A stretch of DNA of 64,000 nucleotides, taken from NCBI GenBank assembly GCA_949752735.1, contig OX457044.1, positions 10,905,729 through 10,969,728 of the forward strand, read 5' to 3'. Position 1 is the first letter of the stretch. Every line of letters starts with the position of its first letter. A program made the position numbers and the translations under genes. The notes under the pieces are model-generated. The model was not told where the DNA came from. It searched no databases and worked only from the letters and a program-made list of their open reading frames with translations. Shown here in pieces: positions 55,257 to 64,000 of this stretch. This DNA comes from Lumbricus terrestris (lineage: Eukaryota > Annelida > Clitellata > Crassiclitellata > Lumbricidae).

Positions 55257-55663
55257 TAAAGTGGGTAGGCCTATACGCCTATAGGCCTACGGCGTTGCAT
55301 CTCTTTGAAATGCGAGCAAAGGAAGCGACCCACAGCTCATCATCGAGACGCAGAACGAGGATTTCCAAGCTCACAAACCTCCCCTCATCCTCTTAACTAT
55401 AACTGTTTCATAGACTAATCGTCGCCAGAAATCGTGGGTGAAGGCCTCTTATTCGGAACGGGTGTGCACCGTGCACGTGTTGCTCGATGGCATATTCGGC
55501 GTTCTTCGTCTATCGAAGGACTTCACCAACACCTCCATGTAGTCGCCAGCCAGCGGGTAGAGGCATTACCTGCCTAGTCCAGAAGGCAATGGCGTAGGAA
55601 CGTCAGCGTTGATGCCGAATAACCTACGAGCAACACGAGAGTTTGTGACACTTCTTTTAGAGA

Positions 55664-55865
55664 TCCTCGGTGGTCGAGTGGGTTGGTAGCCCGCTCGCCG
55701 CGCCGGCGGCCCGGGTTCGATTCCCGGCCGGTCAGAGATTAATTTCTCGGATCTTTACTGCGGGTGGCTCGGTCGCAATATAAACGTGGAGTAGCGGTGG
55801 TGAAGGATCTCACCCTCAGGGTCGAAGCCATAACACAGCCGCTATATAAATTTCCGATTTACATT
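55664..55865 (+). mobile_element. tRNA-derived SINE
   Basis: The tRNA-like head has A-box-like TGGTCGAGTGGGTTGGTAG and B box GGTTCGATTCC (55714-55724). The acceptor ends do not pair, so it is not a tRNA gene. The body ends CCGCTATATAAATTTCCG. Confidence 0.8.
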
Positions 55866-56205
55866 TCTTTCAACACTCTCTACGCTGTCACGACCACTAC
55901 GTTATCACACTACAGTGAATAGCTACGCTGATATAGGCTATGCTCGTACCCCTCGTAGCCTTTCGTAGGCCCATCAAAGGTTCGTATGCTCCATGTATAA
56001 CGCGTAAATTCTTGCGATGTAGGCCCTATATGCCGAAGTAGATACAAATTAGGGCCTACAAATTATTATCATCATCATTATTATTATTATTATTGTTGAT
56101 TATGTTATTATATCGTTATTGTGGTAGAATCATTATTATTAGTAGATCCCTATTAGCTTAGTATAGTAAAGGCCTTATTATGATTTTAATAATATAATAA
56201 TATTT

Positions 56206-56209
<4 letters not shown>

Positions 56210-56259
<50 letters not shown>

Positions 56260-56468
56260 TATTTTTTCTTTAATTCAACGCCTGCAAGACGCACTGCGCT
56301 TTACATTTACAAGTTATGCAGTAATCTTAATTAAACTTAACTACCAACTGAACAGACAGCTTTGTAATTACACGGCGCTAATAGCATCCTACAAAGCAAA
56401 TCCGCCCAACGGGGGCTCGAACTCACACCTCTCGATCTCTTGGCCAGCGTGTTAACCATTACTCTACC
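56210..56468 (-). mobile_element. tRNA-derived SINE with (ATT)n tail, 5' end split by a hairpin element
   Basis: On the - strand: GGTAGAGTAATGGTTAACAC (A box region), GAGTTCGAGCCCCC (B box), a body shared with 33090-33255, and an (ATT)n tail. The tRNA-like 5' end appears to resume at 57372 (GGGCCCCG), so the two hairpin elements are inserted in it. Confidence 0.75.
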
Positions 56469-56918
56469 GGTGTAAAGGTTTCAGATTACCCCCTCCTAAA
56501 CATTACCCCCCTGCAAACTGTAAATTGCATCAATCGTCGCATTTATTGCACTAAAAAATCGGAAAAATCATCCCGCTTCTTGTTTTGGTCCGAAGATTTT
56601 CATCCGTCATCCCACTTCGTGGTTTGTGTTCAATATTTTCATCTGTAACTAAAATACTAATCGCCGCCTCAGTTACAATGGAGAAAATGGCTTCGAGGCT
56701 ATTATTTTTTTCGGATCAAAATATTGATAACAAAACACGAAGTGGGATGACGGATGATATTCTTCAGACCAAAACAAGAAGCGGGATGATTTTTCTGATT
56801 TTTTAGTGCAATAAATGCGATGATTGATGCAAATCTAGTTTACGGGGGGTAATTTGAAACCGGTTTCAAGTTACCGGGGGGTAATGTTTAGGAGGGGGTA
56901 ATTTGAAACCTTTACACC
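56469..56918. mobile_element. Foldback (hairpin) element, unit 1
   Basis: Starts GGTGTAAAGGTTTCAGATTA and ends TAATTTGAAACCTTTACACC. The two halves are near-perfect inverse arms for well over 150 bp (TCATCCCGCTTCTTGTTTTG against CAAAACAAGAAGCGGGATGA) around a loop near 56650-56700. Non-coding. Confidence 0.93.
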
Positions 56919-57371
56919 GGTGTAAAGGTTTCAGATTACCCCCTCCTAAACATTACCCCCCTGCAAACTGTAAATTGCATCAATCATCGCATTTATTGCA
57001 CTAAAAATATCAAAAAATTCATCCCGCTTATTGTTTTGGTCTGAAGATTTTCATCCGTCATCCAACTTTGTGGTTTGTTATCAATATTTTCATCTGTAAC
57101 TAAAATACTCTTCGCCGCTGAAGTTTGCATGGAGAAAATGGCTTCGAGGCTATTATTTTTTTCGGATCAAAATATTGATAGCAAACCACGAAGTGGGATG
57201 ACGGATGAAAATCTTCAGACCAAAACAAGAAGCGGGATGATTTTTCTGATTTTTTAAGTGCAATAAATGCGATGATTGATGCAAATCTAGTTTCCGGGGG
57301 GTAATCTGAAACCGGTTTCAAGTTACCGGGGGGGTAATGTCTAGGAGGGGGTAATTTGAAACCTTTACACC
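56919..57371. mobile_element. Foldback (hairpin) element, unit 2, directly abutting unit 1
   Basis: Same termini and arms as unit 1 with scattered differences (for example TTATTGTTTTGGTCTGAAG). It begins at the base after unit 1 ends, with no spacer. Confidence 0.93.
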
Positions 57372-58100
57372 GGGCCCCGTTAAGGCTAAGGCTTGTTAGT
57401 AGGCTATTGTTATTAAGTGTATTATTAGACCTACATTATTTGGCCAATTATAGTTTGGCCTATTATTATAGGACTATTGTTTTATTATTATGTGAATATT
57501 GCGAAAATATTCACTAAAGAAATTAATCTGTCAATACTGGCTGTCATTAGACAAGCACTAGTTGACTGCCGACACCATGTATTTCTCAGCTGTATTTACA
57601 ACAGAAGATTATCCTTTATAACGGTGTCCAAGACGGACGGACCTTATAAATACCATCAAATCTTAAGTAAATATTTGCAACTCTTCAGTCTACACATATA
57701 CTTGTACACGCGTGCGCCGTCTAACGGGACTCAAGTACACCTATCCTCAACTTCCTCAAATTACTTGCACAAGTGCAGAGGAGAAATTCTGTGTAGAAGT
57801 AACCGAAACATCAAATCATAATTATTATCACAATCATGCAAAACAGTGTTAATTAAATAAAGCGAACTCTAGCGAATAATTTTAATTATACGCCTATAGG
57901 CCTACTAAATTACAGAAACAATGTAGGTCTACAGTATGAAACAATCACAGGTTTAACCCATTGTCTGCTATAATTATAGCTGAGCCGATTATACATCATC
58001 CATCCATGTTCCATTGTTCTACACAGTAACTGTTTCTGGAAGGTATAATTCAGTCCACGTGAGTAAGAATCCGTCCTCCCTTCCCGGGCTTCCCCTTCTG
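57372..58100. other. No gene recognised
   Basis: AT-rich sequence with low-complexity ATTATTA. No domain was recognised in the short ORF at 57477-57821. Confidence 0.45.
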
Positions 58101-58149
58101 CTTCCGCTCTCCCTCCCCTTTCCTGTCCTAGTCTCTGCCCATCTCGTTC

Positions 58150-58440
58150 TCTCCAATCCCTCTCCCTTTGTCTTTTTCTCAATGTGTATCTGCATGTCTG
58201 TCCCTGTCAGTCTGTCTCTGTTTGTTTGTCCCTCTACGTCTGTCCCTGTATGTCTGTCTCTGCTTGTTTGTCCCTGTCTGTCTGTTTCTGTCTGTCTGTC
58301 CCTGTCTGCCTCTGCCTGGCTCCGTCTGCCTGGCTCCGTCTGCATGTGTCTGTCTGTGTCTATCTGTCTGTGTCTGTCGGCCTGCCTGTATCTCTCCTTT
58401 TTGTTTCTGTCTGTCTGTCTCTCTCTTATTCACAAAGCAA
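58150..58440. repeat. (CTGT)-rich simple repeat
   Basis: TCTGTCTGTCCCTGTCTG-type repeats with CTCTG interruptions. Six overlapping Cys/Leu/Ser-rich ORFs are artefacts. Confidence 0.93.
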
Positions 58441-58944
58441 GCGCACGTGAGTGTTAGTGTACATAGGACAACATATATAATATAATAGGTGCATGCGTGG
58501 TTATATTCTGGTATTATATGAATATGTCGGCGTCTATCGGACGGACCTGCCATGGCCTGCCCGCTCTTGTCCAGTTGCCCTTGCAACGCAGCTGAGGCCA
58601 CTGATTGAGCCGTACTAGTAGGCCTACATTGAGTCATGTGAGCAGACGATGGAGGGGATGGAGGAAGGAGGAGGAGGAAGGGGAGGTAAGCAGGGCCTTA
58701 ACCTCTAGTCTAGACGGTCTATATATACGCAGACTATATCATCTATAGGCCTTAATAATTATACCGATGCTAATGGCAACAGTATACGTTGCATGATCAA
58801 TGAAGCTGAATGCATCATAGAAATGACAATGCCTTCCATCATGCATTCATTCCTGCAGGTTCATTCATTCCACCCATCCATTGTCTTATTTTAGCCCATG
58901 AAGGGACTGAACTAGTGCACATGCGATTACAATAAGTACCGATA

Positions 58945-59110
58945 CAGTTTTTCTAACGTGCAGTTGTACACAAAATGTGCAGTTGTAAAAGCAATCTTGC
59001 GCAGTGAATTTAAAAAAATTAAAAACAGCAAAAAAGTCACTGTCATCCGATTGGGGTAAATAACTTATACCATGGAGGGTCGGAATGTAACGAATAGGTT
59101 GTGCAGTAAA
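58945..59110. mobile_element. Diverged copy of the 206-bp MITE
   Basis: TAACGTGCAGTTGTACACAA and AATGTGCAGTTGTAAA match 6650-6690. The right half, ATACCATGGAGGGTC, matches more loosely. Confidence 0.6.
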
Positions 59111-59561
59111 AAAAACACTAAAAGGATATATTATATACATTGTATGTTGTTGGGTGACTTCAGAAAGAATTTTTAAAAAGTCATCAGATTTTAAAACCGG
59201 GGATTTTGTAACATTTGGGAAAATTTCTAGCGTATGGCTACAACAAGAAAGAAGTCGTCGCAAATTTTCGGGGCAAAGGGCGAAGGGCACAATAAAATAG
59301 AAGCATTGCTGGTTGTGAAGCTATAAAAATCAATTTTAAAAGCCCTGAACTGTATCGTCCGTTTTCCAAGAAACCTATCTATAGCAGTGAATCATCGCGT
59401 CTGTTCTGTGTCTTCATGCACAATTATGGACGGCAACCGTTGAGTGTCCATGCCTATATATAGTATATATGCGCTGGCTTCCTGGCAATACACTGTTGAC
59501 GGCGACTTCAGAAATAATGGCATTCGATTTTAGAGCTTGTGTGATGATCGGGAAACATTCA

Positions 59562-59749
59562 GATCATCATCATCATCGTCGTCATCATCGTCGTCATCAT
59601 CGTCGTCATCATCGTCGTCGTCATCATCGTCGTCGTCATCATCGTCGTCGTCGTCGTCATCATCGTCGTCGTCATCATCGTCGTCGTCGTCGTCATCATC
59701 GTCGTCGTCATCATTGTCGTCATCGTCGTCGTCATCGTCGTCGTCATCG

Positions 59750-59781
<32 letters not shown>

Positions 59782-59900
59782 GTCGTCGTCGTCGTCGTCA
59801 TCATCGTCGTCGTCGTCATCGTCATAGTCTCCATCGTCATCGTCGTCGCCGTCATCGTCCGCGTCAGCGTCAGAGTCATCATCATCATCGGCAACAGCAA
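59562..59900. repeat. (TCATCATCG)n trinucleotide array
   Basis: About 330 bp of ATC/GTC trinucleotides. Long poly-His/Arg, poly-Ser and poly-Met/Thr ORFs in three frames are by-products. Confidence 0.96.
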
Positions 59901-60139
59901 CAGCAACAACATCGGCGGTTGCAACAGTAGATTCGTATTAGACAGAGCCGTATCGTTATAGCCCATAAAATTATGACTAACTGCATGCATGTATACATAA
60001 TAGCTATAGGCTACGTATATTCTATATATGTATACTCATTACATACCCACATACATACACAGGCTCTAGATTGACACTCCCGGACAGAGAGCAATAAACT
60101 CTGACTCAGCACATGAGTCATCTATGTTCATGCTGTAAT

Positions 60140-60428
60140 TACATACATACATATGATGCATGCATACATACATACATACATACATACATACATACATACA
60201 TACATACATACATACATACATACATACATACATACATACATACATACATACATACATACATACATACATACATACATACATACATACATACATACATACA
60301 TACATACATACATACATACATACATACATACATACATACATACATACATACATACATACATACATACATACATACATACATACATACATACATACATACA
60401 TACATACATACATACATACATACATACA
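60140..60428. repeat. (CATA)n tetranucleotide microsatellite
   Basis: About 265 bp of perfect ACAT/CATA repeats. The apparent 100-aa MYVC and IHTY ORFs are artefacts. Confidence 0.97.
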
Positions 60429-60954
60429 AACATGCATTTACAATATATTTATATGTGCGTGCGTGTGTGTGTGCGTGTGACTGTGTGAGGCTGAATGCAT
60501 AGCTTTACGTGTATACACTAAACACAGATAACCATGCAGCCCTCCATTATCGACATGCAGACAGGCACACACACGCACGCACACATGCTCAAAGCCACAT
60601 TAGACAGTATTAAGCCGATAGCAGAAGACATGTATACGCAGAGGAAGAGATGCAAGAAAACATGAACAGAGGGAGAGACAAATCTGCTGACGATTCAGAA
60701 TTATTCTTGCTGACTTAGTCGAAAAATGTGGAGAAATATGCAGCGTCAGCATGCAATTCCGCAGACATAAGCTTGCTATTATAATAGAGTCACGAGTCAG
60801 ACGCATGCATGTGCACGATGCACAGTTTCTAGCTATACACGGTGTAGGCCTATATACCAAAAAGGTAATTGACCATATAGACAAATGAAAAGAAAAGAAA
60901 TAGAGGCTGTCCTTTACATGTAAGCTCTGCACTCAACGACATGCTGCAGTCGGA

Positions 60955-61470
60955 TATATAAGATAAGATAAAGATAAGAATATTCTTTAATATACCAATT
61001 GCTATCCGCATTTTGGTGTACATACAAAGTATAATAAACAAACGTACATAATTTATGCACGAGATAAATGACAAAGTCAAATGTCAATGTCAAAGTGTTT
61101 TAGAATAGCATAAAATCCTAAGTCCAAATCCAATATAAATTTTAAAAAGTTCTTTTAATGACGAACAATGTATTCTACACTTTGGTTTATATGGTATTAT
61201 ATTTAAATACGATAAAGCATCCTTGTTATAAATGATTTCCTCGTTAGGTTGTCCGCCCTAGGAATGATTCGGTCATGTAGTCTTGACCTCATGGAATAAG
61301 TCTGGGGCCTCAATGGTGGGAGGAGTGGGTTCAATATATACATGTCCTGGATTAAGTAGGAGGGCAGCGAAGAGCCTCCCGTCCGCCGTGCTACACAGAG
61401 CCTCGAATGTAGGATTGTCCTCAGGAAGGTAGTTCATTCGGATCAAACGGTCCAATATAGTGACTTCTTC
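60955..61470 (-). mobile_element. LINE 3' end, reverse strand
   Basis: The - strand encodes a broken SRLHDRIIPRADNLTRKSF-ITRMLYR C-terminus (61200-61310), typical of LINE polyproteins. It is followed by a 3' UTR ending AATATTCTTATCTTTATC (60960-60985), like the tails at 42165 and 52245. Confidence 0.7.
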
Positions 61471-61698
61471 ATTTTCCTGACCCCGGCATATGAGAGGAGG
61501 TTGCCAGTTTTCTTGCCGTCTGATCTTTCCACCAACCGTGCACTGTATACAGTCATGTAGTGTACGTATACACTCGTTCTGGCTGATTGGGAGTTGGCAA
61601 ATGGTGAGGGGGACAAATGGAGGAGCAGGTGGTGAAAGCTCACACTAAATCTCTGCTCTGGAGCTAGGGATTTAAGCCGTTGACCTTTCGACTGAAAG

Positions 61699-61904
61699 CA
61701 GGGCTGTTTTAAAGGAATTTTTAGAACTGCACATCCTCTTCTCTCCTTTCTCATCCTCCATGGTAAATTACTCCCAATCTGAGGAAAATGGCCTATTTTT
61801 TACTAGTTTTAACTGCACGGAACGTGGCGGAAGTGCTTCTACAACTGCACGAATCCATTTAGAACTGCACATTTTGTGTAGAACTGCACGTTTAAAAAGC
61901 CATG
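61699..61904 (-). mobile_element. 206-bp hAT-like MITE, 8-bp TSD
   Basis: CAGGGCTGTTTTAAAGGAAT...ACGTTTAAAAAGCCATG is flanked by ACTGAAAG at 61691-61698 and 61905-61912. It has the same length as 6637-6842, in the opposite orientation. Confidence 0.93.
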
Positions 61905-62384
61905 ACTGAAAGATCAGTATTAGTACGAGAATTGTAGAAAATGTTGGGGGAAGGTCAGACGCTGACAGTTATACGGTGTTCAAAGAAGACTTGACTACAC
62001 GAGGCCGTCAGAAAGATTGGGGGTTGTTGTACAGCGCGTGTAACCCAAATCCCGGCAATTCTCGCCCTGCAGGGTCAGCAGGTTATAACTCCTGGACCAC
62101 ATCATAAACGATTACCTCATAATTAAATGAACCTTTAGTTATTCACGCATTTAATGTGCACCGTGGTCCATGAAGCTGCATGAAAAGCGATAGGCCTAAC
62201 AAATACCAGTAGGCCTAAACTGTGGGGCATAAAAAGAAGGTCTTCAGCTGAGCATTTTTTCATTCATTGATTTTCATTCAGTACAGAATTCAGAAGTGTC
62301 CACTCGACCATAATTATGCGAGCAATATTGTGAGTGAAGGACTTTGGTCTCAAGGTCTCGTAATATACACGAAAAGCGCCTCAG

Positions 62385-62465
62385 AGGAGAAGAGTCGAAC
62401 CCGCGTATATATCAGCACGCTATGGTATACGAGTGGAGGTTCTAACGGATTGGCTACCGGTCACA
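62385..62465 (-). mobile_element. tRNA-derived SINE head
   Basis: The - strand has GGTTCGACTC (B box) and a GCCAATCCGTTAGAACC A-box-like region. An (AT)n tract follows at 62476-62510. Confidence 0.5.
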
Positions 62466-62609
62466 AGCTTACATACATATATATATATATATAATATAAA
62501 TATATATGTATATATGCTGTATTTAATCACCGTAGGCCTATGGGTCACTGACAGAGTGCATGTCTTGGCAGATATCTCAATGACACGATAATGCGATCAC
62601 ACGAACATG

Positions 62610-62965
62610 ACAGAAAAGACAGACAGACACAGACTGTCGTAAGACAGACAGACAGACAGACAGACAGACATATACACAGACAGATACACAAATAGACAGA
62701 TACAAAGGCAGATAGATACATAAACAGACAAATACACAGAGAGCCAGATATACAAATATACACATACATGATACATACAGATACAAAGACAGATATACGA
62801 ACAGGCAGATACAAAGACAGACAGATACACATACACAGTTTAGTGAGATAGATGTACAAATACAGTCTAGGGACAGAGAGATAGAAAAAAGACAGACTGT
62901 GTGTGTCTATATACATGCAGACAGACGGATGTATCATGTACCGTAGGCATATAGACAGACAAATA
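62610..62965. repeat. (CAGA)-rich simple repeat
   Basis: ACAGACAGACAGATACA-type repeats, more regular at 62640-62670. Overlapping reverse-strand Cys/Tyr/Leu/Ser ORFs are artefacts. Confidence 0.92.
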
Positions 62966-63399
62966 CACAGACAGAGACATAATTATAGAGATAGCACAGT
63001 GACAGAAATCCGCTGACGGTTTACAATGCAGGAAAAACTAAATAATGTAATATTCAGTATAAATAATTGCAACGTCAGCCATTCTTTATGTAGGCTGTAG
63101 CCTATATATTATTGTATATAGGCCTACTGAAATAATAGCCTCAATACATGTCTATTGTGTTGTACATCGCGACAATGCTATATTTAAAAGTACGCACTGC
63201 AAACAAAATCCAAAGTTGGTTCCAAATCGTCTGACTCTGCACAACTCAGCGTATATTCGTTCGCGCGTCGGGTCTATTTTCGAGATGGGCGCACTATAGT
63301 CTTTGCATACAATGTAAAATGTGCTGAAACAGCCAAACCAGCCCAGGCACAGCGTCAGTCATGTCCAGGCCTGCCATAATTTTACAATTCGCCGTCTCG

Positions 63400-63954
63400 C
63401 CGGTAGATGGCTTCGTGATTTAACTTGGAATGACGTCTCGTCGTCACCCCCCTCCGCTTGCTTGGGCCTGCGCTCAGAGCTGTCCATTTCCCAGGGTCTC
63501 TTCTTTCGGAATTAATCACACATCGCAAGAGAGGCAAATTGACGTCGGTCTCGCTCCCCCAGCCGACCTGACGCCGCTCTCGTGGGCGGAACCAGATCAT
63601 CGTCAGATCTTGTCCGGACTTGCTCGCTGAATGTTTTTCAGCCGAAAATAAATACGCCTGTGCTCGGATCCGGCTGACGATCAGAAATTCCAAACAGCGC
63701 AAGCCTCAAGCAACGGCTGACCTGAGCAGCACGCGTTTATTGCCCTGAAGCTGGGCCACGCCTCGTGGGCTGTGATTGGATGCGCTGCACATCAATCTGA
63801 TAAATGCTGACGCAAAGCAAATTTACGCGTATAAACACGTCTAGAAATTGGCGGTAATGCGGTCATTCGTGATTACAGCATCGCGCGACTGCGTTTAGAC
63901 GGTCTGTTGTGTTAGGTGTACAGAAAGAAAGTGAGACTAAATTAATCTTCTGAG
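63400..63954 (+). promoter_or_regulatory. CpG-richer region upstream of a possible gene start
   Basis: More CG dinucleotides than the flanks (GTCGGTCTCGC, GACGCCGCTCTCG, GCATCGCGCGACTGCG) and an inverted CCAAT box (TGATTGG, 63773-63779). No TATA box was chosen. Confidence 0.3.
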
Positions 63955-64000
63955 ATGCCATCGAAAAAGGAAATCTCGAAAATCGTGAAGCGGTCTTCTT
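63955..64000 (+). CDS. Possible first exon of an unidentified gene, cut by the window edge
   Basis: ATG at 63955 opens a frame MPSKKEISKIVKRSS that runs off the window after 15 codons. It is basic and Lys-rich, follows CpG-richer promoter-like DNA, and has no in-frame stop. That is too short to identify a family. Confidence 0.35.
   Translation, partial: MPSKKEISKIVKRSS

Noticed and set aside
55664..55740. Functional tRNA gene
   Set aside because: A and B boxes are present but the acceptor and anticodon stems do not pair; it is a SINE head.
58014..58637. Cys/Ser/Leu-rich or Arg/Gln/Thr-rich proteins
   Set aside because: All overlap the (CTGT)n simple repeat and mirror each other on the two strands.
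59469..59930. 153-aa His/Arg-rich protein
   Set aside because: By-product of a (TCATCATCG)n array. Poly-Ser and poly-Met/Thr versions are equally open in other frames.
60153..60488. Long ORFs encoding IHTY or MYVC repeats
   Set aside because: These arise purely from (CATA)n; a tetranucleotide repeat with no stop stays open in several frames on both strands.

Overview
This is a eukaryotic, intron-rich, transposon-rich genome segment. It carries two complete metazoan protein genes: JAGN1 on the + strand and EXT2 on the - strand. It also has one intron-containing tRNA-Lys and many decayed non-LTR, hAT-like, piggyBac and foldback elements. Gene content, the abundance of TAGGCCTA and the repeat style suggest a marine invertebrate deuterostome (echinoderm, hemichordate or lancelet-like), but I cannot fix the species. 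No bacterial operons, CRISPR arrays or phage genes are present.

Layout. 0-19 kb is almost entirely repeats: an inverted-repeat/tandem block (1-400), LINE 3' pieces, a ~165-bp satellite (2455-3560), a decayed transposon-associated protein (4340-4877), a terminal-inverted-repeat element (5372-5758), nested hAT-like elements (7356-9744), a piggyBac remnant (14424-15455) and another hAT-like element with a LINE piece inside (15849-17332). 19.6-20.95 kb is JAGN1 (two coding exons, 190 aa). 21-28.5 kb is intergenic, with LINE tails, a long inverted-repeat pair and a minisatellite. 28.5-39.8 kb is EXT2 (ten coding exons, 708 aa), whose introns hold a 59-bp minisatellite, a 41-bp repeat that copies a 3' splice site, SINE/LINE pieces and an ACAATACAACTGTGTTTGAT-type minisatellite. 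40-64 kb is repeats again: a hAT with clean target-site duplications (TSDs), the tRNA-Lys(UUU), a diverged segmental duplication (44.4-46.1 versus 48.4-51.2 kb), a gag-like ORF, a triple nest of elements (52.4-54.3 kb), a tandem pair of hairpin elements (56.5-57.4 kb), long microsatellites, and possibly the first exon of another gene at the right edge.

The two host genes act in the secretory pathway but are not functionally coupled: JAGN1 is an ER membrane protein, EXT2 a Golgi heparan-sulfate polymerase subunit. Exon boundaries were derived by hand from reading-frame continuity, splice consensus and similarity to the known families.

The observation I rate highest is the octamer TAGGCCTA. 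I count about 40 copies where about one is expected. None was seen across 19-26.9 kb or across EXT2. In the segmental duplication one copy carries exactly these 8 bp as a clean insertion that the other lacks. Other points of interest are the tRNA-Lys intron, a GC-AG intron in EXT2, the tandemly multiplied EXT2 acceptor, and the abutting hairpin elements.
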